Shown here piece by piece: positions 16,820 through 24,366 of a stretch of DNA of 31,179 nucleotides (positions within the stretch are counted from its first letter, which is position 1; each line of letters opens with the position of its first letter). Under the pieces are notes generated by a model that worked only from the letters and a program-made list of their open reading frames with translations, did not search any database and was not told the origin of the DNA. The translations under genes and the position numbers were made by a program. This stretch comes from SOJZ01 sp964556565 (GTDB taxonomy: Archaea; Thermoproteota; Bathyarchaeia; Bathyarchaeales; Bathyarchaeaceae), in contig CAZKWF010000021.1 in assembly GCA_964556565.1 (NCBI GenBank), forward strand, positions 1 to 31,179, given 5' to 3'.

Positions 16820-16928
16820 ACACTCACTCTCCTACCTAACAATAGACAGCAAAAACCGAACATAAAAATTAGTTTCCTCACTAGAGCAAAACACCAACCA
16901 GATCCCCCTCTATAGACTCGCAAAAAAT

Positions 16929-16972
16929 TATAGGGGGGTCTAAAGAGAGATACCCGTAGATAACATAACAAA
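16929..16972 (+). repeat. Dispersed intergenic repeat, copy 3
   Basis: It begins TATAGGGGGGTCTAAAGAGA and continues GATACCCGTAGATAACATAA and CA. It is the most complete copy and matches copy 1 over its AAAGAGAGATA and ATAACATAACAAA parts. It is preceded by CCCCCTCTATAG at 16904, which can pair with TATAGGGGGG. It lies about 43 bp upstream of the TATA box of the radical SAM gene and points toward it. Confidence 0.8.
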
Positions 16973-17014
16973 CCGGCATACACCAAAATACGCAAACCAC
17001 AGACGTAGAGAACA

Positions 17015-17023
17015 CTTTATAAT
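17015..17023 (+). promoter_or_regulatory. TATA box for the radical SAM gene
   Basis: CTTTATAAT is a strong archaeal TATA element. The predicted start near 17043 leaves a leader of about 20 nt with AGAGG before the ATG at 17063, which supports that start over the upstream ATG at 17039. Confidence 0.6.
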
Positions 17024-17062
17024 CAACTGACAAAAAGTATGAGAAGTAAAAGAGGCAAACTA

Positions 17063-18493
17063 ATGAAGTTCTCATTCATAAACCCAGGTCCAAACACACA
17101 ACTCTCGGTAAGAGAACGAAAGAAAATGTTCGGAGCAAGCCCACCACTAGGTATATTCTACGTAGCTACGATCTTACAACACGAAGGAATAGACATCTCA
17201 ATACTAGACCAAGCAGCAAAAGGATTAACAACAGAAGACACAGTCAAATGGATAAAAAAAGAAGACCCAGACATACTTGGATTCTCAGTTTTAAGCTGCT
17301 CAAGCCAAACAGCACCAAAAATCGCAGAGAAAGCAAAAAGAGAAAACCCCAACCTGACTACAGTCTTCGGCAACATGCACGCAACCTTCAACGCAGAAAG
17401 AATCCTCAAAAGATACCCCCAAGTAGACATAATCGTACGCGGTGAAGGAGAATACACGACCCTTGAGCTTGTAGAATGCTTGGAGAAAGGGAAAAACCTG
17501 AAAGACATTCAAGGCATCAACTTTAGAAAGAACAACAAATCAATCACAACCCCAACGAGACTATCAATCAAAGATGTAGATTCAATACCCTTCCCGAACC
17601 GCGAATTATCAGACGTAGAATATCACGCAATGGCTGCTGGAATAAACGCCGCGCCCAAAAAATACGCTAGCTTCGTTTCATCTCGCGGATGCGTATACAG
17701 ATGCCGTTTCTGCGGAGTTCGAAGATTCGCTAACAACATTTGGAGACCCAGATCCGTTGAAAACACATTAGAAGAGCTACAGTTTTTGGTTAGCAGAGGC
17801 TACGAACAAATCTACTTTGTAGACGACAATTTCATGATTAACAAGAAAAGAGTCATAGAAATTTGTCAAAGAATCAGAAAAGAGAAAATAGACATAGACT
17901 TCATCTGCTTGGGACGAGTCGACAACTGCTCCTACGAAATGCTACGAGAACTCGTAAAAGCAGGTTGCAGAATAATCCATTTCGGAATAGAAAGCGGAAA
18001 CCAAAGAATTCTGAACTATTACAACAAACAGATAACCCCAAAACAATCCAAAGACGCCGTCAAAACCGCAAAAAAAGCAGGAGTAGACGTCATAATTGGC
18101 TCACTCATAGTCGGCGCCCCAGATGAAACTCGGCAAGAAATACAGAACACCCTCAAATTTACCCACCAATTAGACCTCGACATTCCAGAAATCAACCTTC
18201 TCTCAGCTTTTCCAGGAACAGACATTTGGGATGAGCTCAAAATGAAAGGTGTCTTAGATGAAGATCAATTTTGGGAGACTGGAGTTTCGGTGTGTGAAAT
18301 ATCTCCTGACGCAGTGTCGCCTGAAGAAATCAAAAGTATGATCCACGAGTACATCAAACGTTTCTTCCTTCGACCCCGTTTCTGGTTGGCAGAGATAATG
18401 CAGACCTTAAAAAGCCCTTATCGACTTAGCCTCGCGATTAACAATCTTAACCGAATTGACACCATTGTCGAAAACGCGCGTGACCTCATTTAG
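17063..18493 (+). CDS. B12-binding-domain radical SAM protein
   Basis: A 476-residue class B-type radical SAM enzyme. The N-terminal ~150 residues form a cobalamin-binding-like Rossmann domain (SPPLGIFYVATILQHEGIDI, then DILGFSVLSCSS and VDIIVRGEGE). The [4Fe-4S]-SAM motif is CVYRCRFC near residue 215, followed by FVDDNF. The central barrel ends around LLSAFPGT and a short C-terminal region follows. Such proteins perform methylations, ring formations or P- and C-methyl transfers; the substrate here is unknown. Its first kilobase is strongly A/C-rich on the coding strand. It is inserted between the fumarase subunit genes in the opposite direction, and its stop overlaps the 3' end of fumA by 8 bp. 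Confidence 0.9.
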   Translation: MKFSFINPGPNTQLSVRERKKMFGASPPLGIFYVATILQHEGIDISILDQAAKGLTTEDTVKWIKKEDPDILGFSVLSCSSQTAPKIAEKAKRENPNLTTVFGNMHATFNAERILKRYPQVDIIVRGEGEYTTLELVECLEKGKNLKDIQGINFRKNNKSITTPTRLSIKDVDSIPFPNRELSDVEYHAMAAGINAAPKKYASFVSSRGCVYRCRFCGVRRFANNIWRPRSVENTLEELQFLVSRGYEQIYFVDDNFMINKKRVIEICQRIRKEKIDIDFICLGRVDNCSYEMLRELVKAGCRIIHFGIESGNQRILNYYNKQITPKQSKDAVKTAKKAGVDVIIGSLIVGAPDETRQEIQNTLKFTHQLDLDIPEINLLSAFPGTDIWDELKMKGVLDEDQFWETGVSVCEISPDAVSPEEIKSMIHEYIKRFFLRPRFWLAEIMQTLKSPYRLSLAINNLNRIDTIVENARDLI

Positions 18494-19370
18494 GCTGCTT
18501 ATGAGTTAAGTATTCAACTGTTCCATCTAGATGAATGCGTGCTGATGCTCTCCTTGCAGCCCAGCATTGAACTGCGACCGCTGCAGGATAAGACGCAGGA
18601 TGTCTCTCAGCATATTCAACGTGTACACCTAGTACTGTGAACTTGCCGCCAAGTCCCATTGGTCCAATTCCTGTGGAGTTTGCTGCTTCATACAGTTCGT
18701 TTTCAAGCTTTGCGAGCTTAGGATCGGGGTTCAACTGATTCAGTGGTCTTAATAAAGTCTTCTTTGCTAATTTCATCGCGATGTCAGCGCCGCCTCCTAC
18801 TGCAACGCCTATAATGTTTGGGGGGCATGGCTTTGCACCAGCTTTTATTATCGTGTCTACAACAAACTTTTTCAAACCCTTCACGCCCTCGCCAGGTCTC
18901 AGCATGCCTAATGCGCAGACATTTTCACATCCTCCTCCCTTTGGGAAAACTGTGATTTCAATGTCGTTTCCAGGCACGATTTTCCAATGGATGAATGGGA
19001 TGAATCTTCCTGTGTTGTCTCCTGTATTCTTTTGAGTGAATGGGTTAACGGCGTTTGGGCGTAGAGGCACTTCTTTTGTGGCTCTTTTCGTAGCGTTGTG
19101 GAGGGCTTCTTCGATTTTGTCTAAGCCTTTCACTTGAGCGCCGGCTTTTAGGTAGAAAATGATTACTCCAGTGTCTTGACACATGGGTGTGCGCGTTTTT
19201 TCAGCCAATTCGACGTTGTTTAGTATGGCTTTCAGTTGGGTTTTACCTGCTTCACTTTCTTCTTGGCGATACGCATTCTGAAGAGCTTCTTTTACGTCTT
19301 GTGGCAGTTCTGTTACTGCTAGTTGTAAAAGTTTAACTGCAACGTTTTCGACGATGTTTTGGTTTGGCAT
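18486..19370 (-). CDS. fumA: Fumarate hydratase class I, alpha (N-terminal) subunit
   Basis: The N-terminal, [4Fe-4S]-carrying subunit of two-subunit class I fumarase. It has 294 residues. Conserved cysteine-bearing motifs are TPMCQDTGV (about residue 58), FPKGGGCENVCALGML (about residue 145) and the GAKPCPPNIIGVAVGGGAD stretch; the last contains the third cluster Cys. The ATG has a strong GGAGG ribosome-binding site seven bases upstream and a TATA-like box 45-50 bp upstream. The tandem repeat copies 4a/4b lie upstream in the same orientation. Its partner fumB is not adjacent but lies beyond the radical SAM and small basic-protein genes. Confidence 0.94.
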   Translation of the reverse strand: MPNQNIVENVAVKLLQLAVTELPQDVKEALQNAYRQEESEAGKTQLKAILNNVELAEKTRTPMCQDTGVIIFYLKAGAQVKGLDKIEEALHNATKRATKEVPLRPNAVNPFTQKNTGDNTGRFIPFIHWKIVPGNDIEITVFPKGGGCENVCALGMLRPGEGVKGLKKFVVDTIIKAGAKPCPPNIIGVAVGGGADIAMKLAKKTLLRPLNQLNPDPKLAKLENELYEAANSTGIGPMGLGGKFTVLGVHVEYAERHPASYPAAVAVQCWAARRASARIHLDGTVEYLTHKQPK

Positions 19371-19410
19371 GTTTTTTCCTCCGTGAAGAGGGTAGGAGTT
19401 AGACTATTCG

Positions 19411-19421
19411 GTTTAATACTT
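19411..19421 (-). promoter_or_regulatory. Likely TATA box for fumA
   Basis: On the minus strand this reads AAGTATTAAAC, about 45 bp upstream of the fumA ATG. The leader would carry the GGAGG at 19378-19382. Confidence 0.4.
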
Positions 19422-19501
19422 TTTGCGGCGTTCTGAATGTGTGGGTATGGTTTCAGCCTGTGTTCTTACAGAATTTTTTTGTCTGGTTTGGAGTTCACTG
19501 T

Positions 19502-19538
19502 ATGCGTGTTTCTCTCTCTTTTATGGACCCCCCTATAG
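19502..19538 (-). repeat. Dispersed intergenic repeat, copy 4b
   Basis: Read on the minus strand it begins CTATAGGGGGGTCCATAAAA and continues GAGAGAGAAACACGCAT. It has the same TATAGGGG-G-TC core and purine AGAGAGA block as copies 2 and 3. It is preceded on that strand by an A-run and AATTAGGGG. It is the fumA-proximal copy of a tandem pair and points toward fumA. Confidence 0.7.
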
Positions 19539-19560
19539 CCCCTAATTTTTTTAGTCTCGC

Positions 19561-19589
19561 ATGTCTCTCTCTTATAGACCCCCTACCTA
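19561..19589 (-). repeat. Dispersed intergenic repeat, copy 4a
   Basis: On the minus strand it begins TAGGTAGGGGGTCTATAAGA and continues GAGAGACAT. It is the fumA-distal copy of the tandem pair. Its G-run is the right arm of a perfect 7-bp inverted repeat, CCCCCTA-CC-TAGGGGG. Confidence 0.7.
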
Positions 19590-19767
19590 GGGGGAGGTTG
19601 CTTGTGTCAGATTTGTGGTTTGGATTTTGTTTTGTTTCTAAGCTTGGGTTGCAAACCAAGGTTCAACAACCAGAAATCAGTGATTAACCATGCTCAACCG
19701 CTTACAGCAAGATTTATGTTCCCATTAAGGGTTACATTCGAAATCTAACAAGGCTTATTAATAGAGC

Positions 19768-20979
19768 GTGGCAGTTTTGAGAAGAGACCTCGACAACATC
19801 CTTGCTGAAAAAGGAGCGGAGGCGTTACTTCTTTACGCGGAAAGTTTCAAAGACGCCAACATGTACTACCTGACCAAGTTTCTAGCCCCAGACCGCTTCA
19901 TACTCCTCAAAAAAGTTGACTCAGACCCGATGATGGTCATCAATCCTATGGAGTATCCTCGAGCGCAAAAGGAGTCGATCGTCAAAGACGTACGATCGTA
20001 CATGGACTACAACTATCTAGAAGTAGTGAAGTCGGCGAAGGAACCGAAACTCGGCGGCATGAAATTCATAGCCACGGTGGTTGAAAAGGAACTAGGCAAA
20101 GGAACAAACATCTATGTACCTCCCAACTTTCCAACAATCGTTACCGATGTGCTTAGAAAAGAAGGCTTAGCCATCAAGCCTATGTTTGATGTGATTGGAA
20201 AAGCCAGAGAGACCAAAGACGCAGATGAGATAGCGGTGATTAAAGCTGTGCAAGTGGCTACGGAAAAAGCCGTTTCCGAAGCAATGGACCTGATAGCGAA
20301 CACTGAGGTAGGCGCAAACCAAGTGTTGATCTCTAGAATCGACGGAAAGAGGCAGCCTCTATCAGTCAAGAGAGTAAAGTCGCTCATCGGACACAAATTC
20401 CTTGACCAAGGAATCATAATAGAGGAAGAACTCATAGTTGCATGTGGTCCTCGAGGAGCAGACCCACACTATAACGGCGACCCAGAAGATAAGCTCAAAG
20501 CAAACCAACCAATCATCATGGATGTCTTTCCAAGAAGCGAACGGGAACGCTACTGGTCGGACATGACTCGGACGATTGTGAAGGGAAAAGCCTCAGATGA
20601 GGTCAAGAAGATGTTCGACGCGGTTCTTGAGGCTAAAAATGCGTCTGTCTATGCTCTTCACGCAGGCGCCCTCGGCAGCGACATGAACGATGTGTGCTGT
20701 GATGTGTTGGAGAAGGCTGGCTACGAGACGGTAAGAGGTGGGAAACGAATAGCAAGGGGATTTATTCACAGTTTGGGCCACGGAGTAGGGCTAGAGATAC
20801 ATGAAGGCCCCACTCTCAGCGAACTATACAAATTCCCACTGAAAGAACACAATGTAGTCACCGTTGAGCCCGGATTGTACGACCCAGACATAGGCGGAGT
20901 GAGAATAGAAGACATCGTAGAAGTTACGAAGAGTAGATGCAATAACTTAACAAAGATGGAAATACGCTTGGAAGTCTAA
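19768..20979 (+). CDS. M24 family Xaa-Pro peptidase
   Basis: A 403-residue metallopeptidase of the aminopeptidase P/prolidase family, which removes N-terminal residues before proline. The N-terminal creatinase-like domain spans about residues 1-145. The catalytic domain carries the five usual metal ligands: Asp in IIMDVFPR, Asp in YWSDMTRT, His in HSLGHGVGLEIHEGP, Glu in VTVEPGLY and Glu in GGVRIEDIVEV. The GTG at 19768 gives a standard N-terminus (MAVLRRDLDNIL); no clear ribosome-binding site is visible. The coding strand is A/C-rich at its 5' end. It stands alone, divergent from fumA and 149 bp before the aldehyde oxidoreductase. Confidence 0.93.
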   Translation: MAVLRRDLDNILAEKGAEALLLYAESFKDANMYYLTKFLAPDRFILLKKVDSDPMMVINPMEYPRAQKESIVKDVRSYMDYNYLEVVKSAKEPKLGGMKFIATVVEKELGKGTNIYVPPNFPTIVTDVLRKEGLAIKPMFDVIGKARETKDADEIAVIKAVQVATEKAVSEAMDLIANTEVGANQVLISRIDGKRQPLSVKRVKSLIGHKFLDQGIIIEEELIVACGPRGADPHYNGDPEDKLKANQPIIMDVFPRSERERYWSDMTRTIVKGKASDEVKKMFDAVLEAKNASVYALHAGALGSDMNDVCCDVLEKAGYETVRGGKRIARGFIHSLGHGVGLEIHEGPTLSELYKFPLKEHNVVTVEPGLYDPDIGGVRIEDIVEVTKSRCNNLTKMEIRLEV

Positions 20980-21070
20980 CATTCATTCGTCAGCTATCAA
21001 CTGCCCGACACAGAACGTTAATGATATCTAGAACAAGTCTTTTGCACCGTTTGCCTTTTCCCGTGCATTT

Positions 21071-21085
21071 TTAGGGAAAATTAAT
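21071..21085 (+). promoter_or_regulatory. BRE/TATA promoter for the aldehyde oxidoreductase operon
   Basis: The sequence GGGAAAATTAATATC combines a purine-rich BRE-like part with a TATA-like TTAATATC. It is about 45-50 bp before the ATG at 21128. It is the only promoter-like element before the two-gene operon. Confidence 0.4.
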
Positions 21086-21127
21086 ATCTATCCACTGTTC
21101 TCTAATATTTTCTTCAAACCTTAAATC

Positions 21128-23029
21128 ATGAGTAATAGGTGGAACAAAGTGAGTTACGCTGGACAAATACTTCATATAGACTTGACAAGTGGAAAGGTTG
21201 AAACCAAGCCTCTGAACGTGGAACTGGCTAAGGAATTCATAGGAGGAATAGGACTTGGTATGCGCCTGCTTTTCGACCATTCCAAACCAGGCACAGACCC
21301 TTTCAGCCCCAAAAATCCCATAATTCTCATTACAGGACCTCTCAGCGGCACGATGGCCCCCTCAGCAGGAAACAGCTACGCAGTGGTTTCGAAGTCACCT
21401 GCAACTGGAGGAGTAGCTGAATCTAAGGCCCATGGCTTCTTCGGAGCTGAGTTGAAACGAGCTGGCTACGATGCAGTTATCATCACCGGCAAATCTGAAA
21501 AGCTGGTTTACGTGTTTATTGATGACGATTCGGTTCAACTGATGGATGCTGAACGTCTGAAGGGAAAGCCTTCTCATGAAACAGAGGAAGCCATCAAAGA
21601 AGAGCTTGGCGACTATTACATCCGCGTGATGTCGATTGGTGAAGCTGGAGAAAAACTTGTTCGAGTTGCATGCGCCTTAAATGACGAATTTCGGGCGATA
21701 GGAAGAACTGGCATGGGCGCTGTGATGGGGTCCAAAAACCTCAAGGCAGTTGCCGTTCGTGGAACAAAAGATGTAAACGTGGCGAACCTTGAGGAGTTCA
21801 AAGAATTCATAAAGATGATACACGAACGCATGAAAGGTCCGAAAACAAGAAAATACAGAACCTTGGGGACGCCGGAGAACGTCCTCGTTCTAAATGCCCT
21901 AGCAGCCTTGCCTACAAGGAATTTCACTCAAGCAACTTTTGAGGGTGCAGAGAGAGTCAGTGGGGAATACTTGAATGAGCGTTACATCAAGAAAATTATT
22001 GGATGTGCAACGTGTGGCATGCGTTGCGACCATATTGCATTTGTTCCTGAGGGCCCGTACAAGGGAACAACTACGAGGGTGGAATTTGAGTGTTTATGGG
22101 CACTCGGACCCAACTGTGGTGTCGATCATTTGGATGCGGTTATCGAGGCAATCAGCCAATGCAACTATTATGGTATGGACGGCATATCCACAGGCGTAAT
22201 TGTGAGCTTTGCCATGGACTGCTACGAGAACGGCATCTTGACTAAAAAAGACACGGAAGGCTTGGACCTGCGGTTTGGCAATCCCGAAGCCTTGGTAGAG
22301 ATGGTGAAGAGAATCGGCTCTCGAAAGGGTTGGTTGGGCGATGTGCTTGCAGAGGGAACTATGAGAGCTGCAGAAAAAATCGGCAAAGGCGCGGTGAAAT
22401 ATGCAAATCATATTAAGGGATTGGAACTGCCAGGCTACGACCTCAGAGGATTGAAAACCGCTGCTCTTGGATTTGCTGTTTCTTTCCGTGGGGCTTGTCA
22501 CCTCCGATCTGGGGCCTACTCACCTGATGTAAAGGGAAGCGTGGATCGTTACAAGATTGAAAAGGGAAGGGGAAAGATAGTCATGGATCTCGAAGATCAA
22601 TACAACGTTATCGACTCGCTTATTTTGTGCAAGTTCTCAAGAGGCGTATATTATGATGGACTTGAGGATATGGCGAAATACTACACCCTAGCCACGGGTA
22701 TCAAGATGACTGCTGAAGGGCTGAGACAGGCTGGTGAAAGAATAAACAACATAGCAAGGCTCTTCAACATCCGAGAGGGCAAGGGAACAAGAGAATACGA
22801 CACTTTGCCACCAAAAATAATGACCGTCCCAATACCGGACAAGGGAGCTGCAAAGGGAAGCCGCGTCAACCAGAAAGAGTTTGACATAGGCCTAGATGAC
22901 TATTACGAGACACGTGGATGGACAAAGAATGGTATTCCCACGGTGAAGAAACTCAAAGAACTAGGTTTGAACAAATTCGCTTACATTGTTAAAGGTAAAA
23001 TTGAAAAACCTAAGAAAGGAGCAAAGTAA
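21128..23029 (+). CDS. Tungsten-containing aldehyde:ferredoxin oxidoreductase
   Basis: A 633-residue tungstopterin enzyme of the AOR family, which oxidises aldehydes to acids with ferredoxin or runs in reverse. The N-terminus (GQILHIDLTSGKVE, FIGGIGLGMRLL) and RTGMGAVMGSKNLKAVAVRG near residue 197 are family hallmarks for tungstopterin binding. The [4Fe-4S] ligands are CATCGMRC near residue 295 plus a distant Cys in DSLILCKF near residue 504. The ATG has no ribosome-binding site but sits about 20 nt after the predicted transcript start. The next gene, a polyferredoxin, begins 15 bp after its stop, as in multi-subunit AOR/WOR5-like enzymes. The substrate is undetermined. Confidence 0.93.
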   Translation: MSNRWNKVSYAGQILHIDLTSGKVETKPLNVELAKEFIGGIGLGMRLLFDHSKPGTDPFSPKNPIILITGPLSGTMAPSAGNSYAVVSKSPATGGVAESKAHGFFGAELKRAGYDAVIITGKSEKLVYVFIDDDSVQLMDAERLKGKPSHETEEAIKEELGDYYIRVMSIGEAGEKLVRVACALNDEFRAIGRTGMGAVMGSKNLKAVAVRGTKDVNVANLEEFKEFIKMIHERMKGPKTRKYRTLGTPENVLVLNALAALPTRNFTQATFEGAERVSGEYLNERYIKKIIGCATCGMRCDHIAFVPEGPYKGTTTRVEFECLWALGPNCGVDHLDAVIEAISQCNYYGMDGISTGVIVSFAMDCYENGILTKKDTEGLDLRFGNPEALVEMVKRIGSRKGWLGDVLAEGTMRAAEKIGKGAVKYANHIKGLELPGYDLRGLKTAALGFAVSFRGACHLRSGAYSPDVKGSVDRYKIEKGRGKIVMDLEDQYNVIDSLILCKFSRGVYYDGLEDMAKYYTLATGIKMTAEGLRQAGERINNIARLFNIREGKGTREYDTLPPKIMTVPIPDKGAAKGSRVNQKEFDIGLDDYYETRGWTKNGIPTVKKLKELGLNKFAYIVKGKIEKPKKGAK

Positions 23030-23044
23030 AAGGAGTAGATAGAT

Positions 23045-23548
23045 ATGCCTGCAACTCACGCGAGGAAATTTGTCTCTGCAGATCCTAACAAATGCGTTGG
23101 CTGCGCTGTTTGCGAATATACATGTTCAATGGTGAAGGAAAAGACCTACAACCCGACAAAATCTAGAATACGCGCTGTACGGCTGAACCCGTTCGCCAAC
23201 CTTGCGGTTACGTGTAGGCTTTGCGAAGACCCCCCGTGCGTAGCTGCGTGCCCAAGAGACGCTTTGACCCAGTCCGAAGAAACTGGCACAATTATGGTGG
23301 ATGAAGATGCATGCAACGGATGCGGCTGGTGCATTGAAGCCTGCGATTACGGAGCCGTCATGTTACATCCAGAGACAAAAGTGGTTTACATATGCGATCT
23401 CTGTCAAGACCAAGGCAAACCCCAGTGCATTGAATGGTGCCCAGAAGAAGCATTAGACCTTGTAACCTCTGATATTCTCGCTCAAAAGGCTAGAAGATCT
23501 ATAGTTAGGAAACTGTTCCAAGAAGCTATGAAAGCCGTGCCAGTCTGA
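23045..23548 (+). CDS. Four-cluster ferredoxin-type electron-transfer subunit of AOR
   Basis: A 167-residue iron-sulfur protein of the HycB/DmsB-like type with 16 cysteines in four groups: CVGCAVCEYTC, CRLCEDPPCVAAC, CNGCGWCIEAC and CDLCQDQGKPQCIEWC. This predicts four [4Fe-4S] clusters. An AGGAG lies about 11 bases before the ATG. Its position 15 bp after the tungsten AOR gene makes it the probable electron-transfer partner, wiring the active site to another acceptor such as NAD(P)H, quinone or hydrogenase modules. No membrane segment is present, so it is cytoplasmic. Confidence 0.92.
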   Translation: MPATHARKFVSADPNKCVGCAVCEYTCSMVKEKTYNPTKSRIRAVRLNPFANLAVTCRLCEDPPCVAACPRDALTQSEETGTIMVDEDACNGCGWCIEACDYGAVMLHPETKVVYICDLCQDQGKPQCIEWCPEEALDLVTSDILAQKARRSIVRKLFQEAMKAVPV

Positions 23549-23706
23549 AGCAAAACCAGACCTTCTATCTCTCATTATATGTTTTACGCGCGCAAAAGAC
23601 GAAATTAAGAGGTCAAAGAGGTCTGTGGTTAAGTTGTACCCCAATTATTGTAGTAACGCTCTTGTTTTGGACGATGTTGGAAATATGGCTTGTGACCGGC
23701 TAGCAA

Positions 23707-23739
23707 GTTTATCTCATATGGAAAAAATGAGATTTAAAC
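23707..23739. terminator. Hairpin between convergent genes (possible terminator)
   Basis: GTTT-ATCTCAT, a nine-base loop, then ATGAGAT-TT-AAAC forms a 7-bp stem extended by four pairs past a two-base bulge. A T-run (TTTTTTTATA) follows at 23765. It lies between the convergent AOR operon and the membrane hydrolase gene, so it may end one or both transcripts. The 250 bp around it show no credible gene. Confidence 0.35.
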
Positions 23740-23801
23740 GAAATTGATCGACCGAATATGGTAATTTTTTTATAACGCTTATTCCTGCTCTTGCTCGAGC
23801 T

Positions 23802-24308
23802 TTAGTTCGTAGCTTTTCTCCATGTTAGAAACAGTCTGAATACGTAGATGGCTGCTGCTCCCATAAAGCACCAAACACACAGCATGTGCACATCCCATCC
23901 ATCTAGTGTGCTACTGCCTAGGAAAGGGTTGAAATCCAGCGGGTAGAACGGTCGGATATCCCTATGCATCCGCGAATCGAGTAGTATATGAATATAAATA
24001 CCAGTCAAGGAGGCTAGCAGGATTTTTTTGAACGTTAATTTCTGTTCGAGCCTGAAAAACGACAATAAAAGCGAAAGAGATTCTCTAATTTTGCTCATCA
24101 CTGCAGCCAGAAGAAATGCGACGATGGTTCCTCCTAAGAAAGAATGAAAGAAACCGTGAAGCGGATAGTCCAAGTCAAAGATTATGACTACAATTGGTTC
24201 CACATCAACGATGACGCTGGCAACCAAGAATGTGGTGAAATCGATGTAACTAAGGAGTAATAGTCCAATCAACAACCCAGGGCCCAAATGGAAAGGTGTC
24301 AAAGGCAT
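23802..24308 (-). CDS. Membrane-bound metal-dependent hydrolase-like protein
   Basis: A 168-residue membrane protein resembling the YdjM-type family of putative metal-dependent hydrolases. The N-terminal MPLTPFHLGPGLLIGLLL is typical of archaeal members. Histidine-bearing motifs are LHGFFHSFLGG (about residue 67) and ILLDSRMHRDIRPFYPL (about residue 116), with DFNPFLG after. Four to five hydrophobic segments are seen. The frame is open to a GTG at 24332, but the ATG at 24308 gives the family start. Activity in this family is poorly defined. It follows the MgtE-like transporter gene in the same direction with a 58-bp gap. Confidence 0.75.
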   Translation of the reverse strand: MPLTPFHLGPGLLIGLLLLSYIDFTTFLVASVIVDVEPIVVIIFDLDYPLHGFFHSFLGGTIVAFLLAAVMSKIRESLSLLLSFFRLEQKLTFKKILLASLTGIYIHILLDSRMHRDIRPFYPLDFNPFLGSSTLDGWDVHMLCVWCFMGAAAIYVFRLFLTWRKATN

Positions 24309-24366
24309 GCAATACGATAGAGAAACGGGCACTAATCTTTTTTGTGTAATTTCAACATCGCCTAGG

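Larger units (their letters stand above)
19371..19767. other. 397-bp intergenic region between fumA and the M24 peptidase gene
   Basis: No convincing gene is seen. It holds the fumA TATA box and ribosome-binding site (19378-19421), the tandem repeat copies 4b and 4a (19502-19589), a perfect CCCCCTA-CC-TAGGGGG inverted repeat (19579-19594) and the promoter region of the M24 peptidase gene. The plus strand is extremely G/T-rich (44 of 60 bases at 19441-19500). An 82-residue plus-strand frame at 19439 is low-complexity and not credible as a gene. Confidence 0.7.

Noticed and set aside
16714..16995. 93-residue minus-strand frame
   Set aside because: Covers the small basic-protein gene in a different frame and runs through repeat copy 3; the 53-residue frame has the better start and ribosome-binding site.
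16929..19589. Composite transposon bounded by inverted repeats
   Set aside because: No transposase or integrase is present and the same repeat occurs singly at 52 and 1387, so it is not a pair of element ends on this evidence alone.
22094..22501. 135-residue minus-strand frame
   Set aside because: Entirely antisense to the well-supported tungsten AOR gene.
23625..23750. About 40-codon plus-strand frame with GTG start after the AOR ferredoxin gene
   Set aside because: No ribosome-binding site, no recognised similarity, and it overlaps the hairpin at 23707-23739.
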